Part shown: positions 37,348-45,481 of the stretch, piece after piece
Position numbering within the stretch: position 1 is the first letter of the stretch
How the letters are laid out: the number at the start of each line of letters is the position of its first letter
Origin: Granulosicoccus sp045110475
Lineage (GTDB): Bacteria; Pseudomonadota; Gammaproteobacteria; Granulosicoccales; Granulosicoccaceae
Assembly (NCBI GenBank): GCA_045110475.1
Contig: JBGCGC010000082.1
Location: 12,230 to 76,229, forward strand
DNA: 64,000 bases
Direction: 5' to 3'
Position numbers and translations under genes: made by a program
The notes under the pieces: generated by a model
The model's database searches: none
Told to the model about the DNA's origin: nothing
Seen by the model: only the letters and a program-made list of their open reading frames with translations

Positions 37348-38316
37348 CTAAAGCGACTGGGCACGATACCGTGATGGCGACTCGCCGAACTCACGACTAA
37401 ACTGCCGACTGAAATGTGCACCGTTGGCAAAGCCTGTGGCCTGAGCAATGTCAGTGATTGACAGAAGACTGCCTCGCAGCAGTGATTGGGCCTTCTCCAG
37501 TCTCAGTCGGGCATAGAATTCCTGAGTACTCGCTGCCAGATGCTGCCGAAAAAGCCGATTAATCTGACGAACACTCACTCCCACAATGTCACTGATCTGC
37601 GCCAGTGTCAGTGGATCAGACATATGATTTTCCATGACCTTAAGCGCTCTCAACACGCCGATATCCGACACACCATAGCGTTCAGCAAGGCCTGCCACCT
37701 GTGGGTTTTCGCCAGCCCTTACATCGGTATGTAAAAACCAGTCGCTGACGCTCTGTGCGAAGCGCCCACCATGCTGCTCGGCAATGAGCGCATGCATCAT
37801 ATCCATCGCGGCCGTTCCTCCGGCACAGGTCAATCGACCTCGATCACGCACAAACAGAGACCGTTCAACAATGAGATTGGGGGATACGGAAACCAGAACA
37901 TCGGCGTGATCCCAATGGACCGTCATGCGGCGCCCTTCCATGACCCCGGCTCTGGCGAGAATCAGTGGTCCGGCTGATACGCCTCCCAACAAGACGTTGC
38001 GCGAAGCCAGCAGTCTCAGCCAGTGTTCCAGCCGCCGAACCTGATCAGGCTGGGGACCACTGCCAGCAACGACCAACACCAGATCAAAGTCGACGTTTTC
38101 CCCCAGATACGTGTTGGCACCGACAATGGCACCGGAGGAGCTCGAAGAGCGCGCTCCGACAACAGGCATGTGTCGGATATCGTAGATAGTGCGCCCGGCA
38201 ATGAGGTTGGCTGCCCGTAAAGGCTCCATAGCTGAGGCGTACGACATCAACGCGAAACCATCCAGAAGTACAAATCCAACTCGGAACGCAGGTGTCTGCG
38301 CAGAAGTAATGTCCAT
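37348..38316 (-). CDS. GlxA-type AraC-family regulator (DJ-1/PfpI + AraC HTH)
   Basis: A 322-residue regulator with an N-terminal DJ-1/PfpI-like domain (FRVGFVLLDGFALMSYASA to about residue 190, including SAGPLILARAGVMEGRRMTVHW) and a C-terminal AraC double helix-turn-helix (ISDIVGVSVRQINRLFRQHL; ITDIAQATGFANGAHFSRQF). The build matches GbdR/SouR-type activators of glycine betaine and sarcosine catabolism in pseudomonads, and it is divergent from soxB, so it is the best candidate activator of the sox operon. The ATG at 38316 directly follows an inverted repeat; a TTG at 38346 would place that repeat in the coding region. Confidence 0.87.
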   Translation of the reverse strand: MDITSAQTPAFRVGFVLLDGFALMSYASAMEPLRAANLIAGRTIYDIRHMPVVGARSSSSSGAIVGANTYLGENVDFDLVLVVAGSGPQPDQVRRLEHWLRLLASRNVLLGGVSAGPLILARAGVMEGRRMTVHWDHADVLVSVSPNLIVERSLFVRDRGRLTCAGGTAAMDMMHALIAEQHGGRFAQSVSDWFLHTDVRAGENPQVAGLAERYGVSDIGVLRALKVMENHMSDPLTLAQISDIVGVSVRQINRLFRQHLAASTQEFYARLRLEKAQSLLRGSLLSITDIAQATGFANGAHFSRQFSREFGESPSRYRAQSL

Positions 38317-38317
38317 A

Positions 38318-38337
38318 ATAGACAAGTATATGTCTAT
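38318..38337. promoter_or_regulatory. Candidate operator between the GlxA-type regulator and soxB
   Basis: ATAGACA-N6-TGTCTAT is a perfect 7-bp inverted repeat lying one base before the regulator's ATG and about 66 bases before soxB. A further GACA-rich stretch (CAGACAACGACAGACAC) follows on the soxB side. The site fits autoregulation and control of the sox operon. Confidence 0.45.
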
Positions 38338-38402
38338 TTCAGACAACGACAGACACTTATTTTTAAGTCATCCTGTAAATACTTAATATAGGTGTGATCC
38401 AA

Positions 38403-39653
38403 GTGCGCTATTCCGCCTTCCAAATTCTCAAGCAAGGACTGACCAGCAACAGGAACTGGCAACCCGCCTGGCGTTCACCTGAGCCTGCTTCCGAGTACGA
38501 CGTGGTTATTGTCGGCGGTGGCGGGCACGGGCTGGCCACCGCTCATTATCTGGCGAAGGAACACGGCATCACGAACGTGGCGGTACTGGAAAAGGGTTGG
38601 CTGGGCTCAGGCAATATCGGGCGCAACACCACGATCATCCGCTCCAACTATCTTCTTCCGGGTAATGAGCCTTTCTACGAACTTTCGATGAAGTTGTGGG
38701 AGGGTCTGGAACAGGACATCAACTACAACGCCATGGTATCGCAACGCGGAATCATTAATTTGTATCACAGTGATGCGCAGCGCGATGCCTATGTGCGTCG
38801 CGGTAATGCCATGTTGTTGTCCGGCGCTGATGCCGTGTTACTCGATCAGCGCGGTGTACGCGATCAATATCCGTTTCTGGATTTTGACAATGCACGCTTT
38901 CCCATCAAGGGAGGTTTATGGCAGCCACGCGCTGGCACGGTCAGGCACGATGCCGTTGCGTGGGGATACGCACGCGCAGCGGATAGCCGTGGTGTTGACA
39001 TCCTGCAAAACTGTGAGGTCAATGGCTTCATTATGGAGAATGGCCAATGCGTCGGCGTGAGAAGCACCCGCGGCAGCATCCGGGCTAAAAAGGTGGCCGT
39101 CTGCGTCGCCGGCTCTTCCGGGCGCGTGATGTCCATGGCGGGCTTGCGCCTGCCCATAGAGAGCCACGTGTTGCAGGCGTTTGTCTCCGAAGGACTCAAG
39201 CCTGCTATCCCGGGTGTGATTACCTTCGGTGCAGGACACTTCTACATCAGCCAGTCAGACAAGGGTGGACTGGTATTCGGCGGCGACATCGATGGCTACA
39301 ATTCCTACGCGCAACGCGGCAATCTGCCGGTTGTGGAAGATGTCTGTGAGGGTGGTATGGCTATCATGCCAGCGATTGGACGTGCGCGCTTGCTGCGTAT
39401 GTGGGGCGGCATCATGGATATGTCCATGGATGGCTCGCCCTATATCGACACCACATCAATACCAGGCTTGTATTTCAACGGAGGCTGGTGCTACGGAGGG
39501 TTCAAGGCAACCCCTGCCAGTGGTTGGTGTTATGCACATTTGATTGCAACCGGTCAATCACATGACACAGCCGCCGCCATGCGCCTTGACCGGTTCCGTA
39601 GCGGCGCTGTCATTGATGAGCGCGGCGCTGGCGCACAGCCAAACCTGCATTGA
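38403..39653 (+). CDS. soxB: Sarcosine oxidase beta subunit
   Basis: Catalytic flavoprotein subunit of heterotetrameric sarcosine oxidase, which demethylates sarcosine to glycine and passes the methyl carbon to folate. I prefer GTG 38403, with AGGTG eight bases upstream, giving a 416-residue protein that begins like relatives (RYSAFQILKQGL). The FAD motif is VVIVGGGGHGLATAHYLAKE. RHDAVAWGYARAAD holds His182, the likely covalent FMN attachment site. GGWCYGGFKATPASGWCYAH near the C-terminus is typical. First gene of soxBDAG. Confidence 0.95.
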   Translation: MRYSAFQILKQGLTSNRNWQPAWRSPEPASEYDVVIVGGGGHGLATAHYLAKEHGITNVAVLEKGWLGSGNIGRNTTIIRSNYLLPGNEPFYELSMKLWEGLEQDINYNAMVSQRGIINLYHSDAQRDAYVRRGNAMLLSGADAVLLDQRGVRDQYPFLDFDNARFPIKGGLWQPRAGTVRHDAVAWGYARAADSRGVDILQNCEVNGFIMENGQCVGVRSTRGSIRAKKVAVCVAGSSGRVMSMAGLRLPIESHVLQAFVSEGLKPAIPGVITFGAGHFYISQSDKGGLVFGGDIDGYNSYAQRGNLPVVEDVCEGGMAIMPAIGRARLLRMWGGIMDMSMDGSPYIDTTSIPGLYFNGGWCYGGFKATPASGWCYAHLIATGQSHDTAAAMRLDRFRSGAVIDERGAGAQPNLH

Positions 39654-39666
39654 GACAACGCAGCCC

Positions 39667-40011
39667 ATGCTAATACCTCATCCACTGCTAGGCCTGCGTG
39701 ACAGCGCTGAGTTTGTCTATCTGGGCGATGCCACTTTGCTGGACAGACCCGATCCCGAGAGTGTCAATGCGGCAGATGAGTTTCATGATTATCTGCATCT
39801 GCGCGATAACCCGGCAGGCAGTCATCGGGAACTGTGGTATCACGAACAAGGCGATCGTTCGTGGCTCGTTGTCACCAGAGATACGTTGACGCACGAGATC
39901 ACCAACGTTGAAATGGCACGTGAGGTTGCGCGCCAGATCAGCGGCCAGATCAGCGGCAAGATCAGCGGCAAGATCAGCGGCCAGATGAGTGGCGACGAGC
40001 ATCATGGCTGA
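39667..40011 (+). CDS. soxD: Sarcosine oxidase delta subunit, lacking the usual zinc cysteines, with a repeat tail
   Basis: A 114-residue protein between soxB and soxA. The start is ATG 39667 (MLIPHPLLGLRDSAEFVYLG), which aligns with known SoxD openings; a longer frame back to 39544 overlaps soxB and is rejected. Typical SoxD has CPYCG here and HxxGC before the conserved WFxxxRDTxTHEI. This copy reads HPLLG and HEQGD, so all three zinc cysteines seem lost, while WLVVTRDTLTHEI is kept. The tail carries five tetrapeptides of the type QISG/KISG/QMSG encoded by a 12-bp tandem repeat. The gene overlaps soxA by eight bases (ATGGCTGA). Confidence 0.87.
   Translation: MLIPHPLLGLRDSAEFVYLGDATLLDRPDPESVNAADEFHDYLHLRDNPAGSHRELWYHEQGDRSWLVVTRDTLTHEITNVEMAREVARQISGQISGKISGKISGQMSGDEHHG
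39934..39993 (+). repeat. Five-copy 12-bp tandem repeat inside soxD
   Basis: The unit CAGATCAGCGGC is repeated five times, with AAG in place of the first codon in units 3 and 4 and ATGAGT in the last. It keeps frame and encodes (Q/K)-(I/M)-S-G at the SoxD C-terminus. Units 1 and 2 are identical, as are 3 and 4, which points to recent slippage. Copy number could vary between strains. Confidence 0.95.
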
Positions 40012-43009
40012 GACCTCAACAACGCTTGCTGGTGGTGCAAACACAAACGCTCACCTGTTTAGCGATGGCGTGATGCGTGTACACGACGGACTATTGTCAA
40101 ATGCAGAACCGTTAAGTTTCATATTCAACGACAAACGATACAGTGCTCGTCAGGGCGATACGCTGGCATCCGCACTACTGGCCAACGGTCAGACACTGGT
40201 GGCTCGTTCATTCAAATATCACCGGCCGCGTGGAATCTTCAGCGCCGGACCGGAAGAACCCAATGCGTTGGTACACCTGCGTACCGGCGCTCACCGCGAG
40301 CCGAACACCCGCGCCACCGTCACCGAGATCTTTGATGGTCTGGAGGCGTCCAGTCAGAATCATATAGGGCCGCTTAATTTCGATGTCATGGCCTTCAACG
40401 ACCACCTGTCATCGTTTCTCAGCGCCGGCTTTTACTACAAGACATTCATGTGGCCCAAGGGCTTTTGGGAAAAAGTGTATGAGCCGGTCATCAGATCAGC
40501 GGCAGGTCTGGGTTCGCTGTCCATGCTTGAGGATCCGGATACCTACGACAAAGGTTTTCTGCACGCAGACTTGCTTATCATCGGCGCCGGGCCTGCGGGT
40601 ATCAGCGCTGCACTTACTGCAGGACGCGCGGGTCTGCGTATTATCATCGCTGACGAGGACTTCCTGCCAGGCGGACGACTTAACAATGAGATCTGCGAAG
40701 TAGACAATCTGTCAGGTGCATCCTGGGCAAGTCAAAGCATGCAAGAGCTTGCCTCACTACCCAACGTCAGGGTACTCACTCGCACCACGGTCTTCGGCGG
40801 TTATGATCACGGCATCTATGGCGCGCTTGAGCGCTGCACCGACCATCTGGCTGACAGTCACGGTAGGCCGCGACAAGTGCTTTGGCGGATATACAGCCAG
40901 CGCGTCCTGCTGTGCAGTGGAGCCACAGAACGTGCCATGGCATTCAGCAATAACGACAGACCCGGCATCATGCTCGCCGGTGCAGTGCGCAGTTACCTCA
41001 ATCGCTTCGGGGTCTCCCCAGGACGACAGACAGCGGTTTTCACCAACAACGATGATGGCTGGAGAACAGCGATCGACCTTGCCGCTGCCGGTGTCGAGGT
41101 CACGGCAATCATCGATACACGCCACATACCCGCACCCTTTGCGATTGCCAACGTGCCTGTTTACATGGGCAATCAGGTTCAGGATACGGCGGGTCGTCTG
41201 GGCTTGTATTCCATCACACTGACCTCGGGAGAAACCATCTATTGCGACTGTCTGGCGGTATCTGGCGGGTGGAGCCCAAACGTGCACCTCACCTGCCATC
41301 AACGTGGGCGTCCAGTGTGGCGCGACGATAGCGTAGCCTTTGTTCCTGGAGAAAATCTTCCCGGCGGCATGCAGGTTGCCGGTGCTGCCAACGCAGATAT
41401 GAGTCTGTCCCAGGCACTGCTCAGTGGTTATGAGCTGGCTGTGCAAATTCTTCAGGCATCGGGTAACAACTCAAGCCCATCCCCTGCACCTTCTGCCACT
41501 GATGAGTCAACACGCATCAGCGCCTACTGGCAAGTACCTGCCAACAAGGGCCGCGCATGGGTTGATTTGCAGAATGATGTAACAACCAAGGACCTGGCGC
41601 TGTCACATCGCGAAGGTTTTCGCTCAGTGGAGCACGCCAAACGCTACACCACACTGGGAATGGCAACAGATCAGGGCAAAACCTCCAACGTGCTCGGCCT
41701 GGCTGTCATGGCACAGCTTGCCGGGCAAAGTATCCCCGAAACCGGCACTACCATCTTTCGCCCACCCTACACGCCTGTTGCCATCGCAGCCTTTGCCGGG
41801 CGTTCGCGTGGTAAGCACTTTCGTCCTGTCCGGCACACACCAACCCATGCCTGGGCTGAGGCCAACGGTGCCTCGTTTACCGAATCCGGTGCCTGGTTAC
41901 GCGCTGAGTGGTTCGCGCAAGCGGGAGAAAGTCACTGGCGTGACAGCGTGGACCGGGAGGTGCAACAAACCCGTGAATCGGTGGGTATCTGCGATGTGAC
42001 AACGCTGGGCAAGATTGATATTCAGGGCAAGGATGCAGCGGCCTTTCTCGATAAGGTTTATGCCAATACCTTCTCCACCCTGAAAGTTGGCAAGGTTCGC
42101 TACGGCCTCATGTTGCGTGAAGACGGCTTCGTCATGGATGATGGCACCACGGCAAGACTCGGTGAACATCATTTTCTTATGACCACAACCACCGCCAATG
42201 CGGTCAGCGTGTTTCGTCATATGGAATTCTGCAGGCAGGGACTTTGGCCCGACATGGACGTGCACCTGATCTCGGCAACCGAACAATGGGCGCAGTTCGC
42301 TATTGCCGGACCAAACTCACGTCGTTTGCTTGAGTCTGTCGTCGACAAACCCTTCGACATCAGCAACGAAGGCTTTGCCTTCATGTCTTGTGCAGAGCTC
42401 AGCGTTTGCAATGGCACAAAAGCCAGACTGTTCCGTATTTCCTTTTCCGGTGAACTGGCGTACGAACTGGCGGTACCTGCACGTTACGCACACAGCATGA
42501 TCGAGGCGCTGATGGATGCGGGTAAAGCCTTCAATGCCATACCCTATGGTCTGGAAGCCCTCGGCGTCATGCGTATTGAGAAAGGCCATGCAGCCGGCAG
42601 CGAGCTCACCGGGCATACCACAGCCATGAATCTGGGGCTTGGCCGCATGGTTGCCGCCGGCAAGGACTGTATCGGCAAAGTGTTGTCTCAAAGACCCGCG
42701 ATGAATGATGATAATGCCATTCGTCTGGTTGGATTTTTGCCCGTCGAAAAATCTCGTAGCCTGCACGCCGGAGCACACTTCATTGCAAAAGGTGCTGAAC
42801 GTGTATTGGCAAACGATGAAGGCTGGATGACATCGGTCGCCTGGTCACCCACAGTGCAAAGCTCCATTGGGCTGGGTTTTATCCGCGACGGCGCCAATCG
42901 AATGGGCGAGACAGTGATGGCCTGTGACAGGCTCAGAGACAACGAAACGGAAGTCACCATTGTGTCACCCCATTTTGTCGATCCTGATGGAGAGCGTCTG
43001 CGTGGATAG
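40004..43009 (+). CDS. soxA: Sarcosine oxidase alpha subunit
   Basis: Large subunit of about 1001 residues. The N-terminal part has a ferredoxin-like fold with RQGDTLASALLANGQ and KYHRPRGIFSAGPEEPNALV. The NAD-binding domain has LLIIGAGPAGISAALTAGRAG (about residue 190), and the middle ends in the linker VDLQNDVTTKDLALSHREGF. The C-terminal third (about 620-1000) is a GcvT-like aminomethyltransferase domain with GVMRIEKGHAAGSELTGH, the folate-binding site that turns the methyl carbon into 5,10-methylene-THF. The start is ATG 40004 inside the soxD overlap. Confidence 0.95.
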   Translation: MAETSTTLAGGANTNAHLFSDGVMRVHDGLLSNAEPLSFIFNDKRYSARQGDTLASALLANGQTLVARSFKYHRPRGIFSAGPEEPNALVHLRTGAHREPNTRATVTEIFDGLEASSQNHIGPLNFDVMAFNDHLSSFLSAGFYYKTFMWPKGFWEKVYEPVIRSAAGLGSLSMLEDPDTYDKGFLHADLLIIGAGPAGISAALTAGRAGLRIIIADEDFLPGGRLNNEICEVDNLSGASWASQSMQELASLPNVRVLTRTTVFGGYDHGIYGALERCTDHLADSHGRPRQVLWRIYSQRVLLCSGATERAMAFSNNDRPGIMLAGAVRSYLNRFGVSPGRQTAVFTNNDDGWRTAIDLAAAGVEVTAIIDTRHIPAPFAIANVPVYMGNQVQDTAGRLGLYSITLTSGETIYCDCLAVSGGWSPNVHLTCHQRGRPVWRDDSVAFVPGENLPGGMQVAGAANADMSLSQALLSGYELAVQILQASGNNSSPSPAPSATDESTRISAYWQVPANKGRAWVDLQNDVTTKDLALSHREGFRSVEHAKRYTTLGMATDQGKTSNVLGLAVMAQLAGQSIPETGTTIFRPPYTPVAIAAFAGRSRGKHFRPVRHTPTHAWAEANGASFTESGAWLRAEWFAQAGESHWRDSVDREVQQTRESVGICDVTTLGKIDIQGKDAAAFLDKVYANTFSTLKVGKVRYGLMLREDGFVMDDGTTARLGEHHFLMTTTTANAVSVFRHMEFCRQGLWPDMDVHLISATEQWAQFAIAGPNSRRLLESVVDKPFDISNEGFAFMSCAELSVCNGTKARLFRISFSGELAYELAVPARYAHSMIEALMDAGKAFNAIPYGLEALGVMRIEKGHAAGSELTGHTTAMNLGLGRMVAAGKDCIGKVLSQRPAMNDDNAIRLVGFLPVEKSRSLHAGAHFIAKGAERVLANDEGWMTSVAWSPTVQSSIGLGFIRDGANRMGETVMACDRLRDNETEVTIVSPHFVDPDGERLRG

Positions 43010-43637
43010 CGCCACATTGTCAGCGAAAAGTCCACTGGGTGGCTATGCACACACCTTTGACGATACTGAGGTGCGGGAAATACCGACGTTGGTCATTGTG
43101 TCCATCAGCGTGCCGCGTGACGGGATGAACAAACTGGAGAAGAAACTGGAATCACTCTGGCAGGTATCGTTTCCGACAACCGGTGCTTGCACAAGAATCA
43201 AGAATACCGGTACGTTAGGCTCTGTAACCGAGCTTGTATTGTATGGTCTGCAATCAGACCAGTGCTTTCTGGTGGCGGAACCTCAAGGCAGCTCTTCACA
43301 AGCCATCATGGATCATGTTCATGCTTCACTGGGTAACGTCGCCTATCTGACTGATCAATCAGATAGCTGGGCAGTACTGGATGTGCAAGGTCCTCTGACA
43401 CTGCGCGCCATGGAACGTATCTGTATGCTCGATCTGGATTCACTGTCAACACTACAGGTGGCGCGTACGACGATGGAACACCTGTCCGTTATTGTCGAAA
43501 AATCAGGGCATCATCACGTAAGGTTGTATTCACCACGTTCGTCAGCCTCGGATTTTCTGCATGCAGTGACAACATCTTTGGCCAATGTACAGAACAATCC
43601 GCAGGACCAGAAACAAGAATTTATTACAAAGGAATGA
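43002..43637 (+). CDS. soxG: Sarcosine oxidase gamma subunit
   Basis: A 211-residue subunit related to GcvT that completes the heterotetramer. The GTG at 43002 overlaps the soxA stop (GTGGATAG) and has GGAG nine bases upstream; an ATG at 42987 is a possible alternative. The protein opens SATLSAKSPLGGYA, like known SoxG, and contains DSWAVLDVQGPLTLRAMERIC and LHAVTTSLA near the end. Sequence conservation in this subunit is low, so the call leans on position as well. Confidence 0.88.
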   Translation: MDSATLSAKSPLGGYAHTFDDTEVREIPTLVIVSISVPRDGMNKLEKKLESLWQVSFPTTGACTRIKNTGTLGSVTELVLYGLQSDQCFLVAEPQGSSSQAIMDHVHASLGNVAYLTDQSDSWAVLDVQGPLTLRAMERICMLDLDSLSTLQVARTTMEHLSVIVEKSGHHHVRLYSPRSSASDFLHAVTTSLANVQNNPQDQKQEFITKE

Positions 43638-43692
43638 CTATCGGTTTCAGCCTATATCACTCCATAGGATAAGAAGGATCAGACCTCACTGT

Positions 43693-43708
43693 AAGACAAC
43701 GTTGTCTT
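43693..43708. promoter_or_regulatory. Perfect 16-bp palindrome upstream of the formate dehydrogenase genes
   Basis: AAGACAACGTTGTCTT is a perfect palindrome 70 bases before the GTG start of the fused FdsGB gene and 56 bases after the soxG stop. A LysR- or similar dimeric regulator could bind it. The segment between the two operons has no other strong signal. Confidence 0.4.
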
Positions 43709-43777
43709 GCCGCATAAGGTTTGATAAAAACAAGAACACGGCTAATCAAAAAAGCCGAACAAAGAGGAAACAAGACT

Positions 43778-45481
43778 GTGGCAACTGCTCCAGACAAGAT
43801 CAACCAAAAGCAAGGCGTCTGGAAATCCGGCCGCGGCAAGGGTAAACACCGGCCCAAGGGACGCCCACTGGATGATCTGGCGCTGTCACAGCTCCGGACA
43901 TTGCTTGGCACACGCGAGCGGCGTGCGGATTTGCTGATCGAACACCTGCACCTGATTCAGGACGCCTATGGCCATATCTCTGCACCCCATATCCGTGCGC
44001 TGGCTGAAGAGATGCGCATGTCACAGGCCGAGGTGTATGAGGTAGCCACTTTCTACGCACACTTCGACGTCATTGGCGATGATGAAGCTCCACCACCAGC
44101 GTTAACGATCAGAGTCTGCGATTCACTATCGTGCGAGCTCGCAGGAGCACAGCAACTCAAGCAAGCGCTGGAATCTGACCTGGATGCCAGCCAGGTGCGG
44201 GTTGTCCGCGCGCCATGTATGGGACGATGTGATACAGCGCCCACCGTCGAACTGGGTCATCGGCATATTGACTTTGCCACTGTTGAATCAATCAATGAGG
44301 CGATTGACAGCGGTGACACGCATGCTCGCATTCCCGACTATCAAACGCTGGAGACGTACCGCGCAGCCGGTGGATACGATTCACTGGAGATGCTTCGTAA
44401 TGGCCAGCGTAGTGTCGATGATGTGCAGAACGCCCTGCTCGAATCCGGACTTCGCGGTCTGGGGGGCGCGGGTTTCCCCAGTGGAAAAAAATGGTCATTC
44501 GTACGCGCCGAAGAAGGCCCGCGTTATGTTGCAGTGAATGGTGACGAGGGTGAGCCCGGAACCTTCAAGGACCGCTACTATCTTGAACGCGAACCTCACC
44601 TGTTTCTGGAAGGGCTTCTCATTGCAGCGCATGCGGTCGATGCGGCACGTGCCTTTATCTACATGCGCGATGAATACCCGGCAGTTCTGCACATCCTCGA
44701 CAAAGAGATAAACGCGATGCAAAACGCCGGACTAATAGAGCCCGGTTATATAGAAGTTCGCCGCGGTGCAGGCGCCTACATCTGCGGTGAAGAATCCGCC
44801 ATGATCGAATCCATCGAAGGCAAGCGTGGACTGCCGAGGCATCGCCCACCCTACGTGGCGCAAAAAGGACTTTTCGATCGTCCGACACTGGTGCACAACA
44901 TCGAGACCCTTCACTGGATTGCACGTATTACTCGCGAAGGTCCGCGGATACTTAATACGGTAGAGAAAAACGGGCGCAAGGGATTGCGCAGCTACAGTGT
45001 ATCCGGAAGAATAAAAAACCCCGGTATAAAACTGCTTCCTGCAGGCTCGACAATCATAGATATCATCGACGCGTCCGGCGGCATGCTCGACGGTCATACG
45101 TTCAAGGCCTATCAGCCAGGCGGACCGTCCTCTGGCCTGTTACCCGCCAGCCTTGATTCAGTGCCTCTGGATTTCGATACCTTGCAAGCTCATGGTTCGT
45201 TTATCGGTTCAGCAGCGGTTGTCGTCCTGTCTGACAAAGACAAGGCTCGGGATGCCGCTTTAAATATGTTGCGCTTTTTCGAAGATGAAAGTTGTGGCCA
45301 ATGCACCCCGTGCAGAGTCGGATGCGAAAAAGCGGTCAAACTCATGGAAAAGGACACATGGGATACACAATTGCTTGAAGAGCTGTCCACCGTTATGGTC
45401 GACGCCTCAATCTGTGGCCTGGGTCAGGCAGCTCCTAATCCCATACGGCTTGTCATGAAGCACTTCGCGGAGGAAATCTAG
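43778..45481 (+). CDS. Formate dehydrogenase diaphorase subunit, FdsG-FdsB fusion
   Basis: NADH-generating module of a soluble NAD-dependent formate dehydrogenase, 567 residues from GTG 43778 (GAGGAAAC upstream). The first 150 residues or so are a NuoE/FdsG-type thioredoxin-like domain with all four [2Fe-2S] cysteines (CDSLSC and CMGRC). The rest is NuoF/FdsB-like: GLGGAGFPSGKKW, NGDEGEPGTFKDR for FMN/NAD, GAGAYICGEESAMIESIEGK, and the [4Fe-4S] motif SCGQCTPCRVGC with a further Cys in SICGLGQ. These two subunits are usually separate genes (fdsG, fdsB); here they are one chain. The next gene starts one base after its stop. Confidence 0.93.
   Translation: MATAPDKINQKQGVWKSGRGKGKHRPKGRPLDDLALSQLRTLLGTRERRADLLIEHLHLIQDAYGHISAPHIRALAEEMRMSQAEVYEVATFYAHFDVIGDDEAPPPALTIRVCDSLSCELAGAQQLKQALESDLDASQVRVVRAPCMGRCDTAPTVELGHRHIDFATVESINEAIDSGDTHARIPDYQTLETYRAAGGYDSLEMLRNGQRSVDDVQNALLESGLRGLGGAGFPSGKKWSFVRAEEGPRYVAVNGDEGEPGTFKDRYYLEREPHLFLEGLLIAAHAVDAARAFIYMRDEYPAVLHILDKEINAMQNAGLIEPGYIEVRRGAGAYICGEESAMIESIEGKRGLPRHRPPYVAQKGLFDRPTLVHNIETLHWIARITREGPRILNTVEKNGRKGLRSYSVSGRIKNPGIKLLPAGSTIIDIIDASGGMLDGHTFKAYQPGGPSSGLLPASLDSVPLDFDTLQAHGSFIGSAAVVVLSDKDKARDAALNMLRFFEDESCGQCTPCRVGCEKAVKLMEKDTWDTQLLEELSTVMVDASICGLGQAAPNPIRLVMKHFAEEI

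Noticed and set aside
39544..39666. A longer SoxD starting inside soxB
   Set aside because: The extra residues overlap coding sequence of soxB and do not align with the known SoxD opening, which begins at ATG 39667.
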